This document shows, in pieces, positions 31,772 through 42,191 of a stretch of 64,000 bases of DNA (the stretch's first letter is position 1; every line of letters starts with the position of its first letter). Position numbers and translations under genes: made by a program. The notes beneath the pieces are model-generated. The model worked only from the letters and a program-made list of their open reading frames with translations, did not search any database and was not told the origin of the DNA. Source of the DNA: Mucidula mucida (taxonomy: Eukaryota > Basidiomycota > Agaricomycetes > Agaricales > Physalacriaceae); NCBI GenBank assembly GCA_015501055.1, contig JADNYV010000010.1:496001-560000 (forward strand), in the 5' to 3' direction.

Positions 31772-34700
31772 TATGCCAATGCTGACGATCACGACTCCGA
31801 GCTTGACGACTGGACGGAGGAAGTCGAGCAGAATCTAGGAGGGTATGTTGAGCCTGGGACTGAGTATGTCCGGGACTCCGCAGAACAGCTTGAAGGTCTT
31901 GCAGGCCTTTATTTCTTCGATGAGCACATTACACTCGATGGTGCTCAAGACGACGTACCTTCCGAGGCTTCTGATGAAGCCCTCACATACCCATCTATCC
32001 CCTCCACCGACGAAGACTCTGACGACAAATCTATTCCCGCACTTCTCGACACCTCCGAGTACGACTCCGATGACGACGAGTCAGACAGCGAGAGTCTGCC
32101 ATCGCTGAGAAACGTATCAGACACTATGGAATTTTCTGGAGACGAAAGAGAGAACATACCCAATGTGGAGTCCGACGTCTTCAGTGATATCGACGCGCAA
32201 GAAGAAATCCCCGATCTGGAGGACTGGGAGGAGCTGAAGGAAGGAGAAGTGGTTAGAGATGAAGGCGACGAACCCTTCACACGCACCTTCGGAACGGTGT
32301 ACCTTGCGGCCGCTTCCACACTTCCACACGAGCCTGATGTCGAACTCTTCGACTCAGGCGCATCGCGCCATATGACCTGTTATCGCCACAGGTTGTTCAA
32401 CTATACTCCTATTGAACCCCGCTCCATTACCGCCGCCGACCAAGGAAAGTTCCAGGCTGTTGGGAAGGGAGACATGCATGTGTACCTTCCTGGCAGCAAA
32501 TCGGGCGAAACGACGCGCATCCTAGCGCGTGACGTACTTTATGCGCCAAAGCTGGGAGTCACTCTGCTCTTGATAAGCAAAATCACGGCGGCGGGATATT
32601 CCATGTGGTTTCGGGGCAGCGAAGCGCGCATCTTCGACAAGAAGGACAAGCTATTGGGTGTTATCCCGGTTAGGGCGGGACTCTACAAGACGGAAACAGA
32701 CGTACCTTGCGCTCATGCAGTCACTGAGTCTCCCATCACTGTTACACCCGACGAGCTCCACGAAATGCTCGGACACATTTCCCCCGATGCCGCCAAACAA
32801 TTGGTGAAGGATGGCCATGTTGAAGGCATCATCCTTGACGAAACCAAGCCATTCCGGAAATCCTGCAACTCATGCGAGTACGGGAAACAGACGCGGAAAC
32901 CTATCAAGAAGGTCAGCGAGCGCGCGCAAGCAAAAAATGTTGGCGATACCATTCATTCGGACCTTTGGGGTCCATCTCCCGTCCAAACGCCACAGCACAA
33001 GGAGTACTATGTCTCCTTCACCGACGACTGCTCGCGATACTCTGCAGTATATCTCCAGCGTACGAAGGACAAGACCTTCGACAGCTACAAAGAGTTTGAG
33101 GCTTGGCTGGACACGCAATTTGGGAAGAAGGTCCGCGAGCTCCACAGTGATCGTGGTGGCGAGTACCGCAGTGGCGAGTTCAACGCGCATTTGGCGGCAC
33201 AAGGGACGAAGAGGAATCTGACGGTTTACAATACTCCGGAGCACAACGGCATTGCGGAGCGGTTCAACCGCACTGCTCTCGAGCGTGTTCGCGCACTTCT
33301 CCATGCATCTGGTCTTCCTAAAAATCTTTGGGGTGAGGCACTCAAACATGTTGTCTACCTCAAGAATCGTACCTCGACTTGCGTACTCAACGGCAAGATG
33401 CCGTACGAAATCCTCCATGGCACCAAACCCAACTTGCGAGACCTGCACCAGTTTGGCTGCAAGGTTTGGGTGCATAATGAGGACGGCTCAAAACTTGATG
33501 GACGCGGTTGCGTCGCGCGCTGGCTTGGATTCGACAATGAGAGCAGTGGCCATCGTATTTACTGGCCGGAAACACGCGCAATTTCGGTGGAACGAAGCAT
33601 CAAATTTGACGACACAGCAGAATTACATTTGGAAGGTGTGCTGAATGAGGGGGAGAAGCAGGGAGACATTCAGCAAAAGGCAGGTGCTCAAAATTCAAAA
33701 AACGCACCTACCCCTACTTCAGCTCTGCCCTCAAGGCCTCCTCCAGCGGCCGTACCATCCACCAGCGCGCCAAATCCATTTTCTTCACCGCCGCCTGAAA
33801 TCCCACAATTCGTCGAGTCGCTCTTGAAGCGGCAAGGAATCGACCAGTCGAACATCCAGGAGGGCAAGCGCGCACGAAAAGCGACTTCCAAGGCAGCCAA
33901 CATGGTGTCTAGGTCAAAGTCGTCTGGACCATCCCAAGAGTCGCCCACACAGAGTGGTGACGACACATCCACTGCACAGAGCAATGAGCAGGTAGGCTAT
34001 GTTGAGGTGGAGACAGCTCAGAGCTATCACGAGTTTGCTATGCAAGCAGCCGTCGCTGAGTCGTTGGGCATAGAGCCGACGCTAGCAGAAGCCAAGCGAC
34101 GTGGTGACTGGCCAAGGTGGATGGCAGCAATTGATGCCGAGATCAGAACACTGATCAAGGCTGGCACATGGGAACTGGTCCCGCGTCCCGCGGATCACAA
34201 CATTATTGGCTCCAAGTTTGTCCTTCGCATCAAGTTGAAGGCTGGCGGGGTCGTCGACAAGTACAAGGCCCGCCTCGTTGCACAAGGATTCACCCAAGTC
34301 GAAGGTGTTGACTATTTTCTCACCTTCGCACCCGTCGCCAAACTCCCATCCCTTCGTCTCATCCTCGCAATCGCAGCCCGGCATGATTGAGACATTCAGG
34401 TCTTCAACTTTCACGCGGCATTTCTCAACGGAGAATTCGAGGACGACAAGGAGATCTATATGGAGCAGCCGCCTGACTATGAGTTTGTGAATTGTCGCGA
34501 CTACGTCCTCCGCTTACGCAAAACTATTTACGGGTTGAAGCAAAGCAGCCGAAAATAGTACGAGAAACTCACTAAATCTCTTGCCACACTTGGCTTTGCT
34601 CCTCTTGCGACTGACTACGCGGTATTTCGGCTCATCTCCGGAGCCGACATCATCATTCTTGCCATCCACGTCAATGACTGCACCATCACGGGCAGTTCAG

Positions 34701-35647
34701 CTTTCTTGATCGACGATGTTCAAACTCGGATTGGACGACTCTTCAAGATTACGCGTCTTGGAGATATTTTGTGGCTTCTTGGAATGGAGATTATACGCGA
34801 CAGAGCGCAGCGCACGCTCTCCATCAATCAGTCTTCATACATCAATTCAATCCTTCAGCGCTTTGGCATGGAGAACGCCAAGCTGTCTGCTGTACCCCTC
34901 GACCCGAACGTGTTGCTCTCACGCGACCAGTGCCCGACGGACCCGCAGGAGATTGCAGAACTTTCCACTGTTCCTTACCACGCGGTTGTGGGAGCCTTGA
35001 TTTGGCTCACCACAGGGACACGTCCGGACATCTCTTTTTCTGCCGCCATCCTCTCTCGTTTCACCACAAATCCTGGACGCCCGCACTGGAAAGCCGCGAA
35101 GCGCGTCTTGCGCTATCTCAAGGGAACGCAAAGCTGGAAGCTGACATTTGAAGGAGAAGGAAGGAATGAAGGGTTGGAAGGATATGTCGACGCGGACGGG
35201 ATGTCCCTCGACAATAGGAAAGCAGTTTCTGGGTACGCCTTTCTTCTTGATGGTGAAGCTGTTTCCTGGTCTGCTAAGCAGCAGGAACTTGTCGCACTTT
35301 CGACAACCGAAGCCGAATATGTCGCGCTGACTTACGCGGGCAAAGAGGCTGTCTGGATCCGGAATTTTCTCTCAGAGCTCTTCCTTGTCCAGCTCACGGA
35401 TCCCATCACTATCCACAACGACAACCAGTCCGCCATCGCACTCGCATACGCCGAGCCGGGCCAGCATCATGCCCGCACAAAACACATCGATATCTGGTTC
35501 CATTTCATCCGGTATCTCATCGAACGCCGAGACGTTCACGTCACCTACTGCCCGACCGATGACATGGTCGCCAATATTTTCACGAAGGCGCTACCCTCGA
35601 CAAAAGCGAAACATTTCGCATCGGCTCTTGGACTTTCCCCGGCTTGA
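31772..35647 (+). pseudogene. Copia Pol (protease, integrase, reverse transcriptase, RNase H), interrupted
   Basis: The gag frame runs on through an acidic linker to the protease (ELFDSGASRHM near 32345), the integrase zinc region (LHEMLGH, then CNSCEYGK), and the integrase catalytic residues in HSDLWGP, LHSDRGGEY and NGIAERFNRT. Reverse transcriptase starts with DKYKARLVAQGFTQ. It is broken by TGA at 34388-34390 and TAG at 34556-34558, each where the family has Trp. The active-site box reads HVND (Asn codon at 34673-34675) instead of a YVDD-type motif. RNase H is visible as YVDADG, ALSTTEAEY and HNDNQSAIAL. The frame ends at 35645-35647, just before the polypurine tract. Confidence 0.92.
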
Positions 35648-35654
35648 GGGGGAG
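35646..35654 (+). other. Polypurine tract of the copia element
   Basis: GAGGGGGAG directly upstream of the 3' LTR; primer for plus-strand DNA synthesis. It overlaps the Pol stop codon. Confidence 0.8.
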
Positions 35655-35999
35655 TGTTGGCATTCAAGCCGGACGGACCAACGGTCCTCACAAACACGTC
35701 GACGTGAGGCGTCTTCTTTTGTGGATCCACCGATTCATTCCGGGATCCACATTCTAAATCTGGACTCAACTCGCGAATCCGCCACTTCATATGTTTTCCG
35801 TTTGTTTCTTATCCCGTAGTTCAATTTACTTATCAATGGTTCCCAGCAGTCTTACTTAGCATTCTCAGTCATTTAGTTTACAGGTCTTCGTGTCTACTGC
35901 CAGTTTTGTAGTACGGTGCTCGTCAAGTTGTATAAAGAGGATATACTTGAGATGAATTCATCAGTGCATTCGCCCTCGTTTTATCGTCCGATTCTCACA
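35655..35999 (+). repeat. 3' LTR of the copia element
   Basis: 345 bases, starts TGTTGG and ends CTCACA; followed by CTACG at 36000-36004. Confidence 0.93.
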
Positions 36000-36037
36000 C
36001 TACGAAGGGTAGTAGTGAGCGCAAGCCAAAATGTGTA

Positions 36038-36276
36038 CTGTACTATTACACACAAGTCTTCATGGGGTGTTACCCGTTATGCATACGCTTCATTCAGGAT
36101 TCAATTTCCTTATATGGGCAGGCGGACGCGGCGGCGGCAGCTGCCGCCCTAAGAAATTTCCTTTTTGGGCCTTACCTGGGGCCCAATTTTGGCCGTTACA
36201 CATTACAGTACCCTCAACTCTTCATTTCACAGGCCTCTGTTATATATTATGCAAAGACTAGTATATAATAGTACAG
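36038..36276. mobile_element. Possible small TIR element
   Basis: The ends form an imperfect inverted repeat of about 23 bases: CTGTACTATTA...AGTCTT at the left against its reverse complement at 36254-36276, with mismatches only in the middle. The centre holds the perfect palindrome GGCGGCAGCTGCCGCC. A TA flanks the left end but the right flank is AA, so target duplication is not proven. Confidence 0.4.
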
Positions 36277-36729
36277 AACCATGGATAGTGTCCCATTCAG
36301 CTTTATGTCGCTTCTCACCCAGAACATTAATACACTGCTACCTTATCAGCATGTGTGCGCACAAGGAACCAATACAAAAACTGGAGCTGTGAGCCCTCAC
36401 GTGTTCTGAAGATTCAAGATCAGATGTGCCACATATTAGGCCACGAGTTCTAACACATAGAGATTACTGGTATTAGTTGCCGGGCATTGGAGCATCATTG
36501 TTCTCCTTAGGTGTTTTGCATAAGATGAGAAGGCTTGGCTATGGCTTGGGAACACTATTGAACCCGATTGGCACAGGCGGCAAGTATGGCTGCAACAAAG
36601 AAATGTTCAGTTGCTGACAAAAGACACAATCAGTGCTCAGTAGACAACAGAGAAGAACAGAAACAAGCCTTCCACAAAGACAATCATATCAAAATTAGCT
36701 GTGTAGATACTGTTCTGTTTTAATTATCA

Positions 36730-37231
36730 TTATAAAAGAAACAACATCTTTCTAAAGTACCTCTCAACACCCTTCCAATCCTTTACAACAACCCCAATAA
36801 ACCCATTGGGCCTTATTACCATTATCACATTATTGCCATCCCCAATCATATACACATCATATGTGTGCCCATCCTGATTAACAAACATTGCCCTCATCCT
36901 TCTCCATGCCCTTTTTAACAATTCTATAAACCTGAACAATATCCTCAAGAAGCTTCTTCACACTGACCCCATTCAGCACACCCATGATTCCAAACTCTAA
37001 GACCATATGCAATGCCGGACTGAACATCTTCAACAACAATGTCTCCTCCCCATCTCCTCTAACCAATCTGGATGCCTCCGGCGCACAATCCCCTGCACAC
37101 AGCGTGCCCCGTCCTTTATAACCGGCAGATGCATGCACCAACACACCTTTCTTGTCTTGCAATATAGCACTCCTCTCCTCCAAAACAATATTGCTGAACC
37201 AATAATTTACGCTGTACATCTTCAGAGCCAA
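36730..37231 (-). pseudogene. Broken coding relic, unknown protein
   Basis: Minus-strand frame 37231..36878 reads about 117 residues (FSPALHMVLEFGIMGVLNG in the middle) and then a second frame 36948..36730 takes over (DGHTYDVYMIGDGNNVIMV), overlapping it. The two look like one protein separated by a frameshift near 36910-36945. The family is not recognised; its setting suggests a transposon-borne or repeated gene. Confidence 0.35.
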
Positions 37232-37387
37232 ATTTCTCCATTGGAATTACTTAGATTTTTTATCTGTATCCTTGTTGTTGTCTAACAAGGCCTTTAATAC
37301 CTTTTTCTCCTTGAGGATAGTGTGGGTGTAGAGCTTGGGCATTGCATGTAGCATCTGTGTTATAACTAAAAGACATTTGTTGTTATA

Positions 37388-37631
37388 CTGTAGCGTTTCG
37401 ACCGTAACTTCACAGCCTGTGACCCATTATGGTCTGAAGTTACAGTGAACAGCTTCACAGACCCTTAAATTGCCTTTTTTGGACAGTTCCGCTTATAGCG
37501 GGACCTGAAATTTCCTTATTTGGAGGCTTGTGCCTGACCAAAGTGGTCCGTGACCCGTTATGATGTATATATAGCTTCACTTCAAAGACCCCCGTGACCC
37601 GTTATGTGAATTTGCGGTCGAAACACTACAG
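37388..37631. mobile_element. MITE with TA target duplication (Tc1/mariner-like)
   Basis: 244 bases. The left end CTGTAGCGTTTCGACCG and the right end CGGTCGAAACACTACAG are inverted repeats with one mismatch in 17, and similarity continues inward for about 10 more bases. TA stands directly outside both ends, as for Tc1/mariner and pogo elements. Inside, a GTGACCC(G/A)TTATG motif occurs three times. There is no transposase frame. Confidence 0.8.
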
Positions 37632-39265
37632 TACATGCCAAGCAGTGAGGAGGGTGCAAGGTCTTTAAGAACAAGAGATAGTTTCCAGATAAAGTTGGAC
37701 TGTGATAGTGTTAGCGCTGAAAGGAATGGGAAGGAACAGATTGTGTTACAGTGTTGTGCATACTATAATTCATACCTTGACCTCTGATCGGCGAATGAAC
37801 ATGGATGGCATTTACTCTACACTCAGAAATAAGCGGAAGAAAGAAGAAAGGTAGATGTACCAACAAGAACAAAGGCATGTCCTTGCTAAAACTTGTTGAC
37901 CATGCATATATTGGGTCTACAAGCAAGTAGTAAGAAGACATCATTGACACTCTTGTTTAGGCTTGTCAGAAGCAAAAAGCAAGATATTACTGCATTTTCC
38001 TTGACCGCTTGCTTAATAATCTCAGTAAGTTTGACTCAAATAACAGTAGGAAATCAGACACATTATCTCATCAGACAAACTCAGACACAATGGATGTTAA
38101 TGGATATCATGGAGATGAGTCTAACCACAACTCAGATTCTGTGACCTCTTTCGATTTAAAGGATCAGTTCTTTGAACGTCAGTTGGCACACTACCACTGA
38201 GTCTTGAAGCACATTATGTCATCTTGTGTTCTTGATCCTTTGTTAGGCCTACCAAAATCATTACAGTTGCATTTTCTTAATAAATGGGCACAAATAGATC
38301 ATTGAACCTTTTGCAAGAAAGTGTGTGTTCATTCTAGTACTTTACATCTGTTGTCAAGATCTTTCCCAAGAATACAATTTTTTACAACAATTCTAATATC
38401 CCTAACTCCCTATTTGCACTCAACTTGCTATTTTCCTCACCTATATGGGATACTTTGGCAATGCTGCATGACCCAAAAATATTGTACAATGGGCTGAGTG
38501 TCCTACAGTACTGTCTAAAATACGACTAATTAATGCCTTATTGCTTGTCTTGATCTACATAATAAATATGTTCATCTTCCTACTCCTGTGCAAAAGGAGA
38601 AGTCCAAGTCCTGGATTAAGCGCAAAACCTGTTTTGAATGATGTGAGGGCTTTCTGAAGGCAGATAATACTAAGTTTTCACTTTTTGAGCACCCTAGTCT
38701 TGACAGTGGTGCATGGTTTGATCATAACAAGGAGTACTCAATGGACTATTAGGTAAGAAACTGTTTTGAGTGTGACTTATAACACTGATTGTATGCATTA
38801 GGTTATCTGTTTGCCACATAATTTATGAAGTGCAAATTACGGCCTGGGGCATATAGGCAGTGTTCATAACTCTTAGGCTATTTGGAGTATACAAATATAT
38901 AAGAAACACGCTCAAATTTTTGCATGTGGAGAATTTATATGGGCTGATTCTGTGTATCCACCTAAGATATGGTTAGTAGCACCATTCAAGAAGCCCGCGC
39001 GTGGCGAGCTTATAGCAGATTAGTAAACCTTTAAATATCATGTTTTAAAAATAGAAATTTATGTTTAATAAGATATACAATCTACTTATAATTCTTAAGG
39101 TTTGAATTTGGATGAAGCATATAATGGGTTTTCTCAAGGGCCGTTAACATTTACTCAAGGGTATTCAAATTCAGATTAAGAATGGGAACAGTTGTAATGC
39201 TAAACACATGAAAGGCACACTAACATAAGAAGGCCATTTGATGTTCTGATGGCTGGGGTACAACT

Positions 39266-39700
39266 TTGACATTGGTGCCCTGGTCTACTCCAGCTGCCCG
39301 TACTCCGGCCCCTGACATGGGAGTCCCCATGAATGTAGACGTGTCTAGACACCCAGGTGCACAATTAAACCCTCCCGCTCTTCTAAGACTAACTGTCTTT
39401 GAACAAGAAATCCTTTATTATTGTGAGGCCTGCTTCAAATGCCGCCAGACCGGCTACATGTCCCATAACTGCCTCACATGTGGCCCCATTCCTACCAGAA
39501 TGTTCACGCTACTGAGGTCATTGCATCCGGTGCCCCATCCACCTCCATGTTTGACACTTCTATATTGACCCAGGTCAACACCGTCCAGCAGATAAGTGTG
39601 GTGGCCAATCTTCTTTGGATGTTGCAGGGAGATGCAAAAAAGTAGGCAATGGTATATTTGAAGGATATTGCCAGTTTAAATTTTTAGAGTGCTCCCCTAC
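39266..39700 (+). pseudogene. Retrotransposon Gag relic with zinc knuckle
   Basis: An open frame of 100 residues contains PMNVDVSRHPGAQL and a CCHC-like knuckle CFKCRQTGYMSHNC, the arrangement found near the C-terminus of Ty3/gypsy-type Gag in mushrooms. The continuation (VNTVQQISVVANLLWML, near 39575) is in another frame, so it is a frameshifted remnant. Confidence 0.5.
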
Positions 39701-39960
39701 CACAATGTTAGGAGGAGCCGTAATATGTGTTGCCAAGAATTTTGCCAATTGATATACTGTATTATCCCCCCTGTGTGAGTGTGTCTATTCCTTAGAGTTA
39801 GTTTGGCCGCAAATTCAGATCTGGATCCTGAGAATCTGACCTACCTGTTTTAGTAGTTGTTTTGTGACCTTGTATAACTGCACCAAATCTACTTTGTCCA
39901 CCTGCATACTTGCACACATACTCGTTTATTACTCTTGTTACTACTCTCTTTTAATAATTT

Positions 39961-40170
39961 ATGGGGCGCACAACCAATGCAAATTGGTCTAACTCCGGTG
40001 ATACCATAGAGGTTGTCAACTACTTCCACACAGAAGCCAATCGTGGCAAGCTCAAGCAAGGAGGGAACCTAACCACCGCTGGCTTAAACAACTGTGCCGC
40101 TCACATGGTGGTTGCTTGCCCTCCAAAGAAGGGTGGTCCTAAGACAAGTGAGGCTGTTGCCACACAATGA
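39961..40170 (+). pseudogene. Possible SANT/Myb-like fragment of a transposon gene
   Basis: A 69-residue frame starting near ATG 39961 has NANWSNSGDTIEVVNYFHTE, faintly like the SANT/Myb-like DNA-binding segment at the start of some fungal transposon proteins. Too short to decide, and it stops without continuation. Confidence 0.25.
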
Positions 40171-40267
40171 AAGAAGATATGCTATTTATCTATCCTAAAC
40201 CTGCAAAGATGATTAAATGTGTATAGATTAAGGCAACTCATAAGGCCATTCTAGCTGTCAAACATGA

Positions 40268-40795
40268 TGTTATGAATTGCCATATTTTCACACTTTCACA
40301 TCTTATCATTTCTTATCGGGGGCCTTGTCTTATCAACCAGCGACCGTTTCATCATCTGTTTCGTCACCAATCATACCCCTTTTCATTCCCAAAGCCGCAC
40401 TCATGTCGGACACACAACCAACACATGGATGACATCATACATGCCAATACCTCATGGACTCCCGATTGAATACACACTACAGACACTCGTAGCACACATG
40501 GTTGTTTCAGTATTATTACTTACATGCAGTTACCACTCGTATTTAATGGTTTCATGGGCTAGTAGCATACAACACTGGGTTAAGGGCGTGGAGCATCCCT
40601 AGTGGAAACGCGTATGGACAAGGAGTCCCAAACACAGACTTACTAGTATATAAGCAGTAGTGTAGTATCATTGTACTTTAGTTCCGATCTCGTTTATACA
40701 CCTGGCCTAGCCTAGTCTTACAAACGCGAACACTTTCTCTTTCAGTTCTTGCTGTGGTACTTGGTTGAGTCTTGTGGCTTAGTCAGTTGCTAACA
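40268..40795 (+). repeat. LTR of the truncated gypsy element
   Basis: 528 bases, TGTTATGAA...GCTAACA. Matches the reverse complements of 41651-42180 and 47641-48168. Confidence 0.88.
40647..40654 (+). promoter_or_regulatory. TATA box in the gypsy LTR
   Basis: TATATAAG, 33 bases before AGTTCCGATCT at 40680-40690, which would therefore be at or next to the RNA 5' end. Confidence 0.55.
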
Positions 40796-40797
40796 GA

Positions 40798-40809
40798 AGA
40801 TCGGAACTA
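40798..40809 (+). other. Self-complementary primer-binding site of the gypsy element
   Basis: AGATCGGAACTA lies two bases after the LTR end. It is the exact 12-base reverse complement of 40679-40690 in the LTR, at the predicted RNA start. This is the arrangement of self-primed elements such as Tf1 of fission yeast. No tRNA 3'-end match (TGG...) is seen. Confidence 0.65.
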
Positions 40810-41392
40810 CTTTCTACCACCTACCACACATCCCTGATCGTCGATCAGCACTTCGCTGTTTGATCATCGCACATTCCCCATCCCCTTTCCTGTTTACAGA
40901 TTGACAGATTCCTAATCCCAGCGCACGTCTGCATACATGTGTATTGGTCCCAGTAGCGCCGGCTAACAGTTAGAGATAACTGCCTCGGGTACTGGAAGTA
41001 GCCGCTCTCACGAGAATGAACTTTTGGCAGTTGCACTTCAGTGGGCACTGTTTACGGGTCAACCCCCGTTCCCAGGAAAACTTCGGCTTACCTCACACCA
41101 GAGGGACGTCGGCTGGGCAATTGCGAACTTGTGATGAGCTCTTGGGCTCCGTAGATACATAGTTAGTAGTTGGTAAAACAGTGTAGACAGTTACGATACC
41201 TACCTACTTTACTTACCTTACAATACACACCATCATTCACCACCCTACCAAGTCCTGGATTCTATTTCAGATCGAGGCAATTCCTCCTTATAAATCCAAA
41301 CCTCTATTCCCTCACCTGTTTCATCCAAATCTGCATTACCCATATCCTCACTTTCACCCTTTCACTCTCCGATCTCATCACCCCGATTCACC

Positions 41393-41650
41393 ATGTCCAA
41401 CAAAGCACCCAAGCCCGCTCATCACACTGATGACAAACCCAAAGGTTGATCCCTTGTCAACAAGCCTTATGACTACAACGGGGACAAGGCCAAGTACAAG
41501 AGTTGGTGGCGATCGATGTTCACGTACATCCGTGACAAGAAGAACAACCTCACATTTGACTCCGAAAGGATTAATGTTGTTCTTTCCTATATCCAAGGAG
41601 ATGATGCATGGGTCCAGAACTATTTGGACCAGAACTTCAACGAGGAAGAA
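41393..41650 (+). pseudogene. 5' fragment of gypsy gag
   Basis: Starts with ATG TCC AAC like the gag of the other copy. The conserved stretch YKSWWRSMFTYIRDKKNN is in a different frame from this ATG. It is cut at the junction with the inverted LTR. Confidence 0.8.
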
Positions 41651-42180
41651 TGTTAGCGACTGACTAAGCCACGAGACTCAACCAGGTACCACAGCAAGAA
41701 ACTTAAGGAGGGAGCGTTCGCGTTCGTAAGACTAGGCTAGGCCAGGTGTATAAACGAGATCGGAACTAAAGTACAATGATACTACACTACTGCTTATATA
41801 CTAGTAAGTCTGTGTTTGAAGCTCCTTGTCCATACGCGTTTCCACTAGGGATGCTCCACGCCCTTGACCCAGTGTGATATGCTACTAGTCCGTGAAACCA
41901 TTAAATACGAGTGGTGACTGCATGTAAGTAATAATACTGAAACGACCATGTGTGCTATGAGTGTCGGTGGTGTGTATACAATAGGGAGTCCATGAGGTAT
42001 CGGCATGTATGATGTCATCCATGTGTTGGGCGTGTGTCCGACATGAGTACGGCTTCGGTAATGAAAAGGGGTATGATCGGTGACGAAACAGATGATGAAA
42101 CGGTCCGTTGGTTGATAAGACAAGGCTCCCGATAAGATATGATAAGATGTGAAAATGTGAAAATATGGCGATTCATAACA
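41651..42180 (-). repeat. 3' LTR of the gypsy element
   Basis: 530 bases, bounded by TGTTA and TAACA. A polypurine tract (AAGGAGGGGG on the minus strand) abuts it at 42184-42193. Confidence 0.9.
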
Positions 42181-42191
42181 TCACCCCCTCC

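Larger units (their letters stand above)
30438..35999 (+). mobile_element. Ty1/copia LTR retrotransposon, full length but defective
   Basis: Bounded by two LTRs (344 and 345 bases, starting TGTTGG and ending CTCACA) and a 5-base duplication. Order inside: primer-binding site, gag, protease, integrase, reverse transcriptase, RNase H, polypurine tract. Integrase before reverse transcriptase marks Ty1/copia. The LTRs differ at about six substitutions and one indel, so the insertion is fairly recent. Three in-frame stops and a changed reverse transcriptase active site make it non-autonomous. Confidence 0.95.
36277..39240. other. AT-rich island with decayed coding relics
   Basis: Visibly richer in A and T than the flanks, with long stretches stopped in all frames. 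Protein-like patches remain on the plus strand near 38340-38530 and 38590-38755, broken by stops. Probably remains of transposable elements; the family is not recognisable to me. No live gene is supported. Confidence 0.5.
40268..41650 (+). mobile_element. Truncated Ty3/gypsy element: 5' LTR, leader and start of gag
   Basis: Same family as the element at 41651-48168 but on the opposite strand. It has a 528-base LTR, primer site, leader of about 580 bases and the first 258 bases of gag. It stops exactly where the other element's 3' LTR begins (41650/41651). The remaining 4-5 kb is absent. Confidence 0.85.
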
